A stretch of 64,000 nucleotides of DNA from Cryobacterium lactosi (GCF_004403945.1 NZ_SOHM01000034.1:115383-179382), one strand, 5' to 3'. Counted from the first letter of the stretch, positions 18,178 through 27,901 are shown. Program-made: numbers and translations. Notes: generated by a model not told the origin, from the sequence alone.

Positions 18178-19389
18178 ATGTCGTCCAGGCCCATGCCCGC
18201 AGACCCGATGATCCAGCAGCTCATCCGCCAGGCCAGGCAGGCACAGTTCGGTCGTCGTGCCCTGCTTACCGGCGGGGCCGGAGCAGCGGCGCTTGCGCTC
18301 GCCGCCTGTGCGACGGGGAGCGCGGCCAAGCCGACCGCGGCGGCGGACGTGTCCGGCAACGACAAGACCCTGCGTTGGGACAACTGGGCCCTCTACATCG
18401 ACGTGGACGACGCCGGGAACTACCCGACCCTTGAGGCGTTCACTGCCGAGACCGGCATCACCGTGAACTACACCGAGGCCGTCGACGACAACAACACCTA
18501 CTACGGCAAGGTGAAGGACCAGCTCGCGCTGGGCAAGGACATCGGCGCCGACACCGTGTGCCTCACCGACTGGATGGTGGGCCGGCTCGCCCGGTTCGGC
18601 TACCTGCAGGAACTCGACCACGCCAACATCCCCAACTTGACCAACCTGCTACCCAGCCTGAAGGATGTCGACTTCGACCCTGGCCGGGAGCTGTCGGTGC
18701 CGTGGCAGGGCGGCTTCGCCGGCATCTGCTGGAACAAGGAGAAGTTCCCCGACGGCATCACGTCAGTCGAACAGCTGTGGAACACCCCCGAGCTCAAGGG
18801 CCGCGTCGGTGTGCTCTCCGAGATGCGCGACACCATGGGCCTGATCATGCTCGACGCGGGCATCGACATTTCCGGTGACTGGGGCGACGAGGAGTTCACC
18901 GCCGCGATCGATGTACTCAAGAAACAGGTCAGCGACGGCCAGGTGCGCAACATCAAGGGCAACTCCTACAAGGAGGACCTGGTCAACGGCGACAGCCTCG
19001 CCGCCATCGTCTGGTCGGGCGACATCGTGCAGCTCAACGCCGAGAACGGCGACAAGTGGGGCTTCGTGGTCCCGGACAAGGGCGGCACCATCTGGAACGA
19101 CAACTTCGTCGTGCCGATCGGCTCCGCACACAAGGCCAACGCCGAAGCGCTGATCAACTACTACTACGACCCGGCCGTCGCAGCGGAGGTCGCCGCCTAC
19201 GTGAACTTCATCACCCCGGTCGCCGGCGCCAAGGAGGCGGCCATGGAGATCGACCCTGAGCTGGCCGAGAACCCGCTGATCTTCCCCGACGATGCCACCC
19301 TCGCCAAGGCCAAGGTGTTCCGCACCCTGAGCGGCGCCGAAGAACAGACCTACGGTGCCCAGTTCCAGAGCATTCTGCTGGGAGCCTGA
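18178..19389 (+). CDS. Polyamine ABC transporter substrate-binding lipoprotein (PotD-like)
   Basis: ATG at 18178 follows an AAGGAGA ribosome-binding site. The 403-residue protein starts with a cytosolic-looking lead, a twin-arginine-like FGRRALLTGG, a hydrophobic core and the lipobox LAAC, so it is probably exported (perhaps by Tat) and lipidated. The mature part (LRWDNWALYID, QGGFAGICWNKEKFP, AIVWSGDIVQLN) matches spermidine/putrescine-binding proteins of the PotD/PotF family. It is the first gene of a four-gene importer operon. Exact substrate cannot be told from sequence; putrescine or spermidine is inferred from family and neighbours. Confidence 0.92.
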   Translation: MSSRPMPADPMIQQLIRQARQAQFGRRALLTGGAGAAALALAACATGSAAKPTAAADVSGNDKTLRWDNWALYIDVDDAGNYPTLEAFTAETGITVNYTEAVDDNNTYYGKVKDQLALGKDIGADTVCLTDWMVGRLARFGYLQELDHANIPNLTNLLPSLKDVDFDPGRELSVPWQGGFAGICWNKEKFPDGITSVEQLWNTPELKGRVGVLSEMRDTMGLIMLDAGIDISGDWGDEEFTAAIDVLKKQVSDGQVRNIKGNSYKEDLVNGDSLAAIVWSGDIVQLNAENGDKWGFVVPDKGGTIWNDNFVVPIGSAHKANAEALINYYYDPAVAAEVAAYVNFITPVAGAKEAAMEIDPELAENPLIFPDDATLAKAKVFRTLSGAEEQTYGAQFQSILLGA

Positions 19390-19392
19390 GCC

Positions 19393-20595
19393 GTGTCCAG
19401 CGGAGCCTTCGCCGACCGGGGTGCCGACCTGGAGCTGGTCGGCATCCAGAAACGGTTCCCCGGCTTCACCGCCATCGAACACCTGGACCTGGTCATTCCC
19501 GCCGGCTCGTTCTTCGCTCTGCTCGGCCCGTCCGGCTGCGGGAAGACCACCACCCTGCGCCTGGTGGCCGGGCTGGAGGACCCCACCGATGGCCGCATCC
19601 TGATCGGCGGCCAGGACGTCACTACCCAGAAGGCCTATCAACGGCCAGTGAACACGGTGTTTCAGAGTTACGCGCTCTTCCCGCACATGACGGTGCTCGA
19701 GAACGTGGCCTTCGGGCTGCGCCGCCGCAAAATCGCGGATGCGCTCGGCAAAGCCCACGAGGCGCTCCGGCTGGTCGAACTCGACCACCTGGCCGCCCGC
19801 AAGCCCGTGCAGCTTTCCGGTGGACAGCAGCAACGGGTTGCGCTGGCCAGGGCGATCGTGAACCGGCCGGCCCTGCTGCTGCTCGACGAGCCACTCGGCG
19901 CGCTCGACCTCAAGCTGCGCCGGCAGATGCAACTCGAGCTCAAGACCATCCAGGAGGAGGTCGGCCTCACCTTCCTGCACGTCACCCACGACCAGGAGGA
20001 GGCCATGACCATGGCCGACACCATCGCGGTGATGAACAAGGGCCGGATCGAGCAGATGGGCGCGCCGGAGCAGCTCTATGAATTGCCCAAGACCACTTTC
20101 GTGGCCAACTTTCTCGGCCAGTCCAACCTGTTCACCGGACCGGTGGTGGGGGAGACCAGCGCGGCCATCGCCGTCGACATCGCCGGGCGCAGCATCGTGG
20201 TGCCCAAAACCCGCTCCCACCGGCACGCCGGTGGCGTCACCATCGGCGTGCGCCCGGAAAAGCTCACCCTGCACCGTGACAAACCGACACTCGACGCCGG
20301 AAGCAACGTGATGGGCCCCGGCCGGGTGACGGATGTCTCGTTCACCGGGGTCAGCACCCAGTACCTGGTGACCGTACCCGGCGTCGGCGTACTCATCGTG
20401 TTCGAACAGAACCGCTCGTTCGGGCCGGTCGAGGGCGAAGGGGACGAGGTCTGGGTGACCTGGAACGTGGAACACGGCTTCGGCCTCGACGACGACCCGG
20501 TCGCGCCTGACCCCAAGTTCGTGGCCGACACCACCACCAAGAGCATCGCGGCGCAGCGTCGCGCCGCACTCGTCACGGAGCTCGAGGAGGCCTAG
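19393..20595 (+). CDS. potA: Polyamine ABC transporter ATP-binding protein (PotA-like)
   Basis: A 400-residue ABC ATPase starting at GTG three bases after the binding-protein gene. It has Walker A (GPSGCGKTTTLR), Q-loop (VFQSYALFPHM), signature (LSGGQQQRVALARA), Walker B (LLLLDEPLGALD) and the switch His (HVTHDQEEA). A C-terminal TOBE-type domain (residues 240-400) follows, as in PotA. It energises import through the two permeases encoded immediately downstream. Length and motifs are normal for the family. Confidence 0.95.
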   Translation: MSSGAFADRGADLELVGIQKRFPGFTAIEHLDLVIPAGSFFALLGPSGCGKTTTLRLVAGLEDPTDGRILIGGQDVTTQKAYQRPVNTVFQSYALFPHMTVLENVAFGLRRRKIADALGKAHEALRLVELDHLAARKPVQLSGGQQQRVALARAIVNRPALLLLDEPLGALDLKLRRQMQLELKTIQEEVGLTFLHVTHDQEEAMTMADTIAVMNKGRIEQMGAPEQLYELPKTTFVANFLGQSNLFTGPVVGETSAAIAVDIAGRSIVVPKTRSHRHAGGVTIGVRPEKLTLHRDKPTLDAGSNVMGPGRVTDVSFTGVSTQYLVTVPGVGVLIVFEQNRSFGPVEGEGDEVWVTWNVEHGFGLDDDPVAPDPKFVADTTTKSIAAQRRAALVTELEEA

Positions 20596-21513
20596 ATGGC
20601 GTTCGCCGCGTTCGCCAGCACGGCCGCACCGCCCACCGATGCGCCGCCGCGCCGCCGCAGCAAGGTGGCGTTGCTCCTGCTGCTGCCCGGCATCCTCTAC
20701 CTGGTGCTGTTCTTCCTCGCCCCGCTGGTATCGCTGATCCTCACCTCGCTGCAGGCGCCGAGCGAGTTCGGCGACATCGGAATGTACAGCTACGCGTTCC
20801 GCTGGGAGAACTACGTGGCGGTAATCGAGCAGTACTGGCCGCACATCCTGCGCTCCTTCGGCTACGCCCTCATCGCGACGGTGCTGGCGCTGGCGTTCAG
20901 CTACCCGTTGGCCTACTTCATCGGGGTCACCGCCCGGCGCTGGCCGCTGCTGCAGAGCCTGATGCTGGTGCTCGTGATCGCGCCCTTCTTCATCAGCTTC
21001 CTGCTGCGCACCCTGGCCTGGAAGCAGATCCTCTCCGACGAGTCGTTCCTGGTGACCTCGCTCAAGGCGGTGTCGCTGCTGGCTCCGGATGCGCACCTCA
21101 CCGGAACCGCGTTCTCGGTGATCTTCGGCCTCACCTACAACTTCATCCCGTTCATGACGCTGCCGCTGTACACGACGCTTGAGCGTCTTGACCTGCGCTA
21201 CCTCGAGGCCGGCAACGACCTCTATGCCAGCGGGTTCCACACCTTCCGCACCGTCACCATCCCGCTGTCGATGCCGGGCATCGTGGCGGGCACCCTGCTC
21301 ACGTTCATCCCCGCCGCCGGCGACTACATCAACGCGAGCCGCGACTTTCTCGGCGGAGCAGACACCCAGATGATCGGCAACGTGATCGAGGCGAACTTCC
21401 TGGTACTGCTGAACTACCCGGCGGCGGCCGCGCTGTCGATCATCCTGATGACGGTGATTCTCGTGATGGTGGGCGTCTACGTGAAGAGAAGCGGAACCGA
21501 GGAGCTGCTGTGA
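20596..21513 (+). CDS. potB: Polyamine ABC transporter permease (PotB-like)
   Basis: A 305-residue inner-membrane permease with six predicted helices. Its N-terminal cytoplasmic segment ends in PRRRSKVALLLLLPG. The coupling segment contains an EAGNDLYASGFHTFRTV sequence, the EAA loop that docks on the ATPase. It directly abuts potA and overlaps the next permease gene by GTGA, indicating one transcript and a PotB/PotC heterodimer. Confidence 0.94.
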   Translation: MAFAAFASTAAPPTDAPPRRRSKVALLLLLPGILYLVLFFLAPLVSLILTSLQAPSEFGDIGMYSYAFRWENYVAVIEQYWPHILRSFGYALIATVLALAFSYPLAYFIGVTARRWPLLQSLMLVLVIAPFFISFLLRTLAWKQILSDESFLVTSLKAVSLLAPDAHLTGTAFSVIFGLTYNFIPFMTLPLYTTLERLDLRYLEAGNDLYASGFHTFRTVTIPLSMPGIVAGTLLTFIPAAGDYINASRDFLGGADTQMIGNVIEANFLVLLNYPAAAALSIILMTVILVMVGVYVKRSGTEELL

Positions 21514-22319
21514 CCCGTCTATCCCTGGGCAAATGGTTGCTGCCGCTGTACACGGCGCTGGCCCTGATCTTCCTGATGGTGCCGATCGTGTACACCTTTG
21601 TGTTCTCGTTCAACGATTCGCTGAAGTCGAACATCACCTGGCGCGGCTTCACCCTGGACAAGTGGCTCAACGTCTGCGCGGTGCAGAACGGGGCCGTCTG
21701 TGAGGCCTTCGGCAACAGCCTGATCATCGGACTGGCCGCGACCGTGATCGCTACGACCCTGGGGACCATGATCGCGATCGCCCTGGTGCGCTACCGGTTC
21801 AAGTTCCGGGCCGGCACCAGCCTGCTCCTGTTCCTGCCGATGGCCACTCCGGAGGTCGTGCTCGGCGCCGGGCTGGCCGCGCAGTTCCTCTCGCTCGGTG
21901 TGCCCAAGGACATGCTCACGATCATCCTGGCGCACACGATGTTCTGCATCAGCTTTGTGGTGGTGACGGTGAAGGCCCGCGTCGCCGGTCTGGATCCGGC
22001 GCTCGAGGAAGCCGGACGGGACCTCTACGGTTCGCCCGGCCAGGTGTTCGCGCGGATCACCTTCCCGCTGCTGCTGCCCGGCATCCTGGCGGCCGCGTTG
22101 CTGTCGTTCGCGCTGAGCTTCGATGACTTCATCATCACCAACTTCAACTCCGGCGCGGTGACGACGTTCCCGAAGTACATCTACATCTCGGCGTCGCGCG
22201 GCATCCCCGCCGAGGCCAACGTGATCGCCTCGGCCGTGTTCATCCTCGCCCTGGTGATCGTGGTCACCGCGCAGGTCTCCGCGGCCGCCCGCGCCAAACG
22301 CCAGGCCCGCCTCGCCTAG
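21510..22319 (+). CDS. potC: Polyamine ABC transporter permease (PotC-like)
   Basis: A 269-residue permease with about six membrane helices. The EAA loop is EEAGRDLYGSPGQVFARIT near residue 165. Start GTG overlaps the stop of potB. The conserved SFDDFIITNF segment near residue 207 is characteristic of PotC/PotI permeases. It ends the importer operon, and its stop overlaps by three bases the stop of the convergent BCCT gene. Confidence 0.94.
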   Translation: MTRLSLGKWLLPLYTALALIFLMVPIVYTFVFSFNDSLKSNITWRGFTLDKWLNVCAVQNGAVCEAFGNSLIIGLAATVIATTLGTMIAIALVRYRFKFRAGTSLLLFLPMATPEVVLGAGLAAQFLSLGVPKDMLTIILAHTMFCISFVVVTVKARVAGLDPALEEAGRDLYGSPGQVFARITFPLLLPGILAAALLSFALSFDDFIITNFNSGAVTTFPKYIYISASRGIPAEANVIASAVFILALVIVVTAQVSAAARAKRQARLA

Positions 22320-24025
22320 TGCCCGTTGTCATCGGTGGCCGGGGATGCGGCATCCGCGGGCCCCCCGTCGTCGTCACCGTCGGTGGCCGGCCTGGTGAAC
22401 GGCACAGTGCCGAGAACCTCGGAAGAGGTGCGTACCGGCCCGACCGTGCGTTTGCGCAACGGGTCGCGGCGCAGGTCGACGTACAGGGACACGCACAGGC
22501 CGATAATGATCACCACGAACGGGGTCGCCGCCAGGATCGTAAAGGTCTGCAGGGCCCCCAAGCCGCCCACGAACAGGAGCACCGCGGCGACAGCGCCGGT
22601 GAGCACTGCCCAGAAGATCACCAGCGGCTTCCACGGTTCCTTGCGGCCGCGGCTCGAGAGTGTGCCGAGGACGAGGGCGCCGGCATCAGCGCCACTGACA
22701 AAGAACACCGCCGTGAGCACCATCACCACCAGGGCAGAGCCGATGAAGAACGGGTACTGCTGCAAGGCGGCGAAGAACCCGGCTGCCTCGCTACCGGTGC
22801 CGGCGATGTCGATGCCGCCCAGCTGCAGGTGCAGGCCGGCGCCGCCGAATACGACGAACCAGAGGATGCTGACCGCTGTCGGCACCAGCAGCACGCCGAG
22901 GACGAATTCGCGGATAGTGCGGCCGCGGGAGATCCTGGCGATGAAAGTGCCGACGAACGGGGTCCAGGAGATCCACCACGCCCAGTAGAAGATCGTCCAG
23001 CTGGCCAGCCAGTCGCTGCCGCCGAACACGGCGGAGTGGAAACTCATCGGGACGAGATCGGCCAGGTACGCGCCGATGGCCGACGGCAGCAGGTTCAGGA
23101 TGAACACGGTCGGGCCGACCACGAAGACGAACACCACGAGCACGGCGGACAACACCATGTTCGTGTTGCTGAGCCACTTGATCCCCTTGGCGAGGCCGCT
23201 TGCGGCGGAGAAGACCACGCCGACCGTGAGCACGCAGATGATGATGATGGGCAGGGCGGTGCCCGGGTCGTCGGCGAACTCGCCGGTGGTCAGCAGCGAG
23301 AAGCCGGCCGCGATCTGCAGCGCACCCAGCCCGAGGGACGTCGCCGAGCCGAACTTGGTGCAGATGATCGCCAGGATGTCGATCGGCTTGCCCCAGCCCT
23401 TGTTGACGATGCGGTCCCTGCCGAAGATGGCCTGGAACGGGGAGCTCATCAGGTTGCCGCGTCCCATCCGATAGGTCGAGTACGCCAGCGCCAGGCCGAC
23501 CACCGCGTAGATCGCCCACGGATGCAGACCCCAGTGGAAGAAGGTGTACGCCATGGCCGCGTTGGCGGCTTCGGGGCTGTTCGGCTCAGCATCGACGAAC
23601 GGCGGGGGCGAGGCCAGGTGGGTGACGGGTTCGAAGACGCCGTAGAACATCAAGCCGATACCCATGCCTGCGCTGAACATCATCGATACCCAGGACAGCG
23701 TTGAGAACTCGGTTTTCTGCCCTTCGCGCGAGAGCGGGATGCTGCCGTACCGGCCGAACGCCAGCACCAGAGCGAAGACCACGAAGCCGGAGGCCCCCAG
23801 GATGAACAGCCAGCCCAGGTTGCTGGTGACCCAGCCCAGGGCTGCCGACGCCCCGGCGCCCACGGCATCGGTGAAGAACACACCGAGCAGGCAGACCACC
23901 AGGATGATGCCGGCGGAGACGCCGAAGACCGTTTTGTCTACAGTGGCCCAGCCTGTGCGGGCGGGTTCGTCAACCGCGTCCCCGAGCGCGGATTCGATGT
24001 CGTCGTCGGAAATGCCTCTGGACAT
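22316..24025 (-). CDS. BCCT-family betaine/choline/carnitine-type transporter
   Basis: A 569-residue secondary transporter with about twelve membrane helices. BCCT hallmarks include the glycine-rich MFSAGMGIGLMFYGVFEP in the third/fourth helix region and the aromatic FYWAWWISWTPFVGTFIARIS in helix eight, which forms the quaternary-amine site in BetP. It probably imports an osmolyte or quaternary amine by Na+ or H+ symport. A palindromic operator-like site lies about 40 bases upstream of its start. It is convergent with the polyamine importer. Confidence 0.95.
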   Translation of the reverse strand: MSRGISDDDIESALGDAVDEPARTGWATVDKTVFGVSAGIILVVCLLGVFFTDAVGAGASAALGWVTSNLGWLFILGASGFVVFALVLAFGRYGSIPLSREGQKTEFSTLSWVSMMFSAGMGIGLMFYGVFEPVTHLASPPPFVDAEPNSPEAANAAMAYTFFHWGLHPWAIYAVVGLALAYSTYRMGRGNLMSSPFQAIFGRDRIVNKGWGKPIDILAIICTKFGSATSLGLGALQIAAGFSLLTTGEFADDPGTALPIIIICVLTVGVVFSAASGLAKGIKWLSNTNMVLSAVLVVFVFVVGPTVFILNLLPSAIGAYLADLVPMSFHSAVFGGSDWLASWTIFYWAWWISWTPFVGTFIARISRGRTIREFVLGVLLVPTAVSILWFVVFGGAGLHLQLGGIDIAGTGSEAAGFFAALQQYPFFIGSALVVMVLTAVFFVSGADAGALVLGTLSSRGRKEPWKPLVIFWAVLTGAVAAVLLFVGGLGALQTFTILAATPFVVIIIGLCVSLYVDLRRDPLRKRTVGPVRTSSEVLGTVPFTRPATDGDDDGGPADAASPATDDNGH

Positions 24026-24064
24026 GGTGCTCCTTGCCGACCGAACAGGCTCCGACTAATTCGC

Positions 24065-24076
24065 ATTGTGCACAAT
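24065..24076. promoter_or_regulatory. Perfect 12-bp palindrome between BCCT and adenosyltransferase genes
   Basis: ATTGTGCACAAT is a perfect palindrome 39-50 bases upstream of the BCCT start and 83 bases upstream of the adenosyltransferase start. Its form fits a GntR- or TetR-type operator. No matching regulator gene lies next to it. Confidence 0.4.
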
Positions 24077-24158
24077 CAGCGATGGTGTGGCGTCAGTGGT
24101 GGCCCGTGGTCTGCATCAACGGTACGTGGATTCAGGGGACATTACTATAGTGGCCGCT

Positions 24159-24806
24159 ATGGCTGAACTTGATGAATCCGGAACCGCTGGGCCCTCTTTG
24201 TATACCGGACGAGGCGATTCCGGTCGCACCACCTTCGGTCGGCACGGCGACGTGGCCAAGACCGATGTGCGTGTCGCCGCCTACGAGGAATGTGACGAGG
24301 CCAACGCGCAGGTGAGTGTGGTGATGGCCGTCGGCAACCTGCCGATCGGGATCACGTCCACCCTGGCGAGCGTGCAGAACGACCTGTTCGATCTGGTCGC
24401 CGACCTGGCCGTGCCGCTGGACGCTGCCGAGCCCGCGACCGCGCGCATCCAAGAATCCCACCTGACCCGCCTGGAGCGGGCGGTCGACCATTTCGAGCCG
24501 GATGCCGCCGACCTCAGCGGCCGCGTGCTCCCCGGCGGCACCGTCGCCGCCTCACTGCTCTACCAGGCGCGTGCCGTGGTGCGGCGAGCTGAGCGGGCGG
24601 TCTGGGTCGCCGTTGAGGCGCATCCTGCCGTGGTCAATCCGTTGTGTGCACGCTATCTGAACCGGCTGTCGACGCTGCTGTTCGTGCTCGCCCGGGGCGC
24701 GAATGCAGAGCACGGCGACGTGCAGTGGGTGCCGGAGGCGTCGGCGCTAGCCATGGCGCAGGAAGACGGCGCAGCCGCACAGCCTGCCGACACGGACCCC
24801 GCCTAG
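24159..24806 (+). CDS. Cob(I)alamin adenosyltransferase, PduO type
   Basis: The ATG at 24159 gives 215 residues beginning close to the conserved ATP-binding segment YTGRGDSGRTTFGRHGDVAK. The helical core carries VRRAERAVW, matching the Arg/Arg/Glu cluster of PduO-type corrinoid adenosyltransferases, and YLNRLSTLLFVLAR, where the family usually has Asp in place of Thr. It would transfer adenosyl from ATP to cob(I)alamin, making coenzyme B12. It stands alone between the BCCT and asparaginase genes; no cobalamin pathway gene is nearby. Confidence 0.85.
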   Translation: MAELDESGTAGPSLYTGRGDSGRTTFGRHGDVAKTDVRVAAYEECDEANAQVSVVMAVGNLPIGITSTLASVQNDLFDLVADLAVPLDAAEPATARIQESHLTRLERAVDHFEPDAADLSGRVLPGGTVAASLLYQARAVVRRAERAVWVAVEAHPAVVNPLCARYLNRLSTLLFVLARGANAEHGDVQWVPEASALAMAQEDGAAAQPADTDPA

Positions 24807-24897
24807 TCAGCGCCAGTAGCGCGAGAGGGGTTGTGTAGCCGGCTCAGCGTAGCTGGCTCAGCGCGCTGAGGCGGCCGCACCGCTCTCGTGAACGGGA

Positions 24898-25938
24898 TCA
24901 GACGTAGCTGGCGCGGATCTGGCCGATCGGCTGGCCACCGCCGTGCACGGCGAGCTTGAGCTCGGGCACGATCGCGTCGATGTCGGCACGGCGTACCGCG
25001 CCGGCATCCGCCAACAGGCTCAGGGCCACGATGGTGGCCGCGCGCAGGTTGCCGTCGAGGATCTTCAACGCCACCGTGGTGCCATTGTCGGCGGAGGCCA
25101 CCATGATGCCCTCCGCACCGCCCTTGACGAACAGGCCCAGCCGTTCGATCGCGATCGAGTCCGGCAGGCCGGGCCCGGCGATGACCCAGCCGTTCTCCCG
25201 CACCGCCTCGGCCAGGAACCCGGCCTCGCGGTAGATGGCGAACGGTGAGCTCGACTTGGACGTGGCGATGCGGGCGATGCCTCGGGCCAGGGCGGTCAGG
25301 GACAGCGCGTGCACCGGGGCGCCGCAACCGTCGACGCCGCTCGCCCCCGGTCGCTCGCCCGTGAAACGCTCGACGACGTCGAGAATGCGCTTCTGCAGCG
25401 GATGCTCCGGGTCGAGGTATCCGGCGACCGGCCAGTGATTCTGCACACACGCCACGAGCATCGCCGCGTGTTTGCCCGAGCAGTCCGAGTAGATCGGGGC
25501 CGGGCCGGCGCCCTGGCGCACCAGGGAATCGCGGGTGCCGGAGTCGCCCGGCCACGTGGGCGTGCAGCCCAGGTCGGCCTCGGAGAGCCCGGCGCGGGCC
25601 AGTAGCCCCCGCACCAGGTCGGTGTGCTTCTGGGTGCCGGAGTGGCTGGATGTCGCGATCGCGGCGTCCTCCCCGCGCAGCACCACACCGCTGGCCATGA
25701 CCGCGATGGCCTGGAAGGGCTTCATCGACGAGCGGGGGAACACCGGCGCGGTGACGTCGCCGAGGGCGCGGAGCACTGCGCCGTCACTGCCGAGCACCAC
25801 GGCCGCGCCGGCATGGCGGGACTCGATGAAACCGGAGCGTTCCACGACGGCCAACTCGACGGCGTCGATCACTTCGATGGTTCCGGCGGTGGCGGGCGTT
25901 GCCGCGCCGAACGCGGCAGGCGTCGTCGACGTCGTCAC
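24898..25938 (-). CDS. Asparaginase (type II-like, serine/lysine family)
   Basis: A 346-residue protein starting at GTG. It belongs to the asparaginase II (rhizobial ReAV-like) family rather than the classical AnsA/AnsB type. The motif RSSMKPFQA supplies the Ser-x-x-Lys catalytic pair, and SDCSGKHAAM together with VDGCGAPVHAL supply the two Cys and the Lys that bind zinc in ReAV. It hydrolyses asparagine to aspartate and ammonia in that family. It starts only two bases after the GABA aminotransferase gene ends, so both are probably cotranscribed for nitrogen catabolism. Confidence 0.88.
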   Translation of the reverse strand: MTTSTTPAAFGAATPATAGTIEVIDAVELAVVERSGFIESRHAGAAVVLGSDGAVLRALGDVTAPVFPRSSMKPFQAIAVMASGVVLRGEDAAIATSSHSGTQKHTDLVRGLLARAGLSEADLGCTPTWPGDSGTRDSLVRQGAGPAPIYSDCSGKHAAMLVACVQNHWPVAGYLDPEHPLQKRILDVVERFTGERPGASGVDGCGAPVHALSLTALARGIARIATSKSSSPFAIYREAGFLAEAVRENGWVIAGPGLPDSIAIERLGLFVKGGAEGIMVASADNGTTVALKILDGNLRAATIVALSLLADAGAVRRADIDAIVPELKLAVHGGGQPIGQIRASYV

Positions 25939-25940
25939 GG

Positions 25941-27323
25941 TTAGAGCGTCGCCATCGCGTCGTCGATAACCGAGAGAGCGTCGGCAAGCAGGGCATCCGT
26001 CACGGCCAGGCTGGGCAGGAACCGCAGCACATTGCCGTAGGTGCCCGCGGTGAGCAGCAGCACGCCGTGCTGGGCAGCGTAGGCGGCGATCGCGGTGACC
26101 GCGGCCGCGTTGGGCGCCTTGGTCGTCGTCTGGGTGCCCGGCTGCACGAGCTCGATGGCGATCATGGCGCCGCGGCCGCGGATGTCGCCGATGATGTTGT
26201 GCTTGTCGGCCAGTGCGGTCAGGCCGGCGCGGAGGGTCTTCTCGATGCGCTGGCCCTCGGCGAGGAGGTTGTTACGCTCGATCGCGTCGAACACGGCGAT
26301 CGCAGCAGCGCAGGCGACCGGGTTGCCGCCGAAGGTGCCGCCGAGCCCACCGGGCTGCGACGCGTCAAGGATCTCGGCGCGGCCGGTCACGGCGGCCAGC
26401 GGCATCCCGCCGGCGATGCCCTTGGCCACGAGCACGAGGTCGGGCTCCCAGCCGAAGTGCTCGCTGGCGAAGTAGGCGCCGGTGCGGGCCATTCCGCTCT
26501 GGATCTCGTCGGCGATCATCACGACGCCGTTCGCGGTGCACCACTCCTGCAGCAGCACCAAGTAGCCCTCGGCGGGCACCATGAAGCCGCCCTCGCCCTG
26601 GATGGGTTCGACCACGAGGCACGCCAGGTCGCTGGCGCCGATGACCTTCTCCAGGTATGCGATGGTGCGGGCCGCGGCCTCCGGGCCGGTGAGGCCGTCG
26701 TGATACGGGTACGAGTTCGGGGCGTGGTAGACGTCGCTGGCCAGCGGGCCGTAGCCGGTGGCGTACGGGGCGGCCTTGTAGTTCATCGCCATGGTCAGCA
26801 CGGTGCGGCCGTGGTACGCGTGGTCGAGAACGGCCACCGCGCGGCGACCGGTGTACTTGCGGGCGATCTTCACGCCGTTCTCCACAGCCTCGGCGCCGGA
26901 GTTGATCAGCACGGTCTTCTTCGCGAAGCTGCCGGGCGTGTGGGCGGCGAGCAGCTCGGCGACGCGCACGTACTCCTCGTAGGGGGTGATCGTGAAGAGG
27001 GTGTGCACGAAGTCGTTCAGCTGGTCGGTCGCGGCCGCGACGACGCTGGTCTCCGAGTGCCCGACCGTGGTCACGCCGATGCCGGCGCCGAGGTCGATGA
27101 ACTGGTTGTCGTCGAGGTCGACGACGATCGCGCCGCTGGCCTTCTTGATGTACACCGGCAGGGCGGAGCTGACGCCGGTGGACACCGCGGCCAGGCGTCG
27201 CTGATGCATCTCCGTCGATCGCGGGCCGGGGATGGCCGTCACGATCTTGCGTTCCTGGGTCACCGTGTAAACCGGGGACGAGGGAGTGGAAGCGGCAGCG
27301 GAATCAGTCAACGTGTCAGTCAT
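25941..27323 (-). CDS. gabT: 4-aminobutyrate aminotransferase
   Basis: A 460-residue class III PLP aminotransferase. Key segments are GAEAVENGVKIARKYTGR, the cofactor-stacking DHAYHGRT, the PLP-binding ADEIQSGMARTG, and the Schiff-base Lys in LVAKGIAGGMPLAAVTG. These match GabT, which transfers the amino group of GABA to 2-oxoglutarate to give succinic semialdehyde. It is the first gene of a two-gene unit with the asparaginase. A clear paralogue lies at 29196-30539. No succinate-semialdehyde dehydrogenase gene is within the window. Confidence 0.93.
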   Translation of the reverse strand: MTDTLTDSAAASTPSSPVYTVTQERKIVTAIPGPRSTEMHQRRLAAVSTGVSSALPVYIKKASGAIVVDLDDNQFIDLGAGIGVTTVGHSETSVVAAATDQLNDFVHTLFTITPYEEYVRVAELLAAHTPGSFAKKTVLINSGAEAVENGVKIARKYTGRRAVAVLDHAYHGRTVLTMAMNYKAAPYATGYGPLASDVYHAPNSYPYHDGLTGPEAAARTIAYLEKVIGASDLACLVVEPIQGEGGFMVPAEGYLVLLQEWCTANGVVMIADEIQSGMARTGAYFASEHFGWEPDLVLVAKGIAGGMPLAAVTGRAEILDASQPGGLGGTFGGNPVACAAAIAVFDAIERNNLLAEGQRIEKTLRAGLTALADKHNIIGDIRGRGAMIAIELVQPGTQTTTKAPNAAAVTAIAAYAAQHGVLLLTAGTYGNVLRFLPSLAVTDALLADALSVIDDAMATL

Positions 27324-27412
27324 GATCGGGCCAGTTTACCGCCAGGGCGGCCAGGCGTCCGGGCTATTCCCTGCGAGAATTATCAGTAAGCCTGAAACCC
27401 GAAGGAGACGCC

Positions 27413-27901
27413 ATGATCGGTGCACATCACTATGCAGTGCAGATCCATTGGACGGGCAACCGGGGCACCGGCACGAGCAGCTATCGGGCCTATGGTCGTG
27501 ACCACGTTCTGACCTCCTCGGGCAAGGAGCAGATCGCCGGATCGGCCGATCGCACCTTCCACGGCGACGCCGATCGGTGGAACCCCGAGGAGCTGCTGCT
27601 GGGGGCGCTGAGTCAGTGCCATCTGCTCTCCTACTTGCACGTCGCCGCCAAACACGGGGTCGTCGTCGTCGGGTATTCCGACGACGCGATCGGCACGATG
27701 GCGCAGACCGCGGATGGCGGTGGCCACTTCACGGCCGCCACCCTGCGTCCCCGAGTCACCATCGCCGATCCCGACCAGGCCGAGCTGGCCCAGTCCCTGC
27801 ACGCTGAAGCGTCCAAGGCCTGCTTCATCGCCGCGTCGGTCAACTTCCCGGTCGGTCACGAACCGGTGACCATCATCGCCGAGCCGGCCTCACTGCTCTA
27901 G
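27413..27901 (+). CDS. OsmC-family peroxiredoxin-like protein
   Basis: A 162-residue protein with a strong GAAGGAGA ribosome-binding site. OsmC-family proteins reduce organic hydroperoxides through two conserved Cys, visible here in LSQCHLLSYLH (about residue 66) and KACFIAAS (about residue 137). NPEELLLGALSQC is a family signature. Its stop overlaps by three bases the stop of the convergent MarR gene. It may share oxidative-stress duties with the nearby quinone reductase. Confidence 0.9.
   Translation: MIGAHHYAVQIHWTGNRGTGTSSYRAYGRDHVLTSSGKEQIAGSADRTFHGDADRWNPEELLLGALSQCHLLSYLHVAAKHGVVVVGYSDDAIGTMAQTADGGGHFTAATLRPRVTIADPDQAELAQSLHAEASKACFIAASVNFPVGHEPVTIIAEPASLL

Noticed and set aside
18763..21240. 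Long open frame (about 825 codons) on the minus strand
   Set aside because: It lies opposite the well-supported polyamine importer genes and has no recognisable protein pattern.
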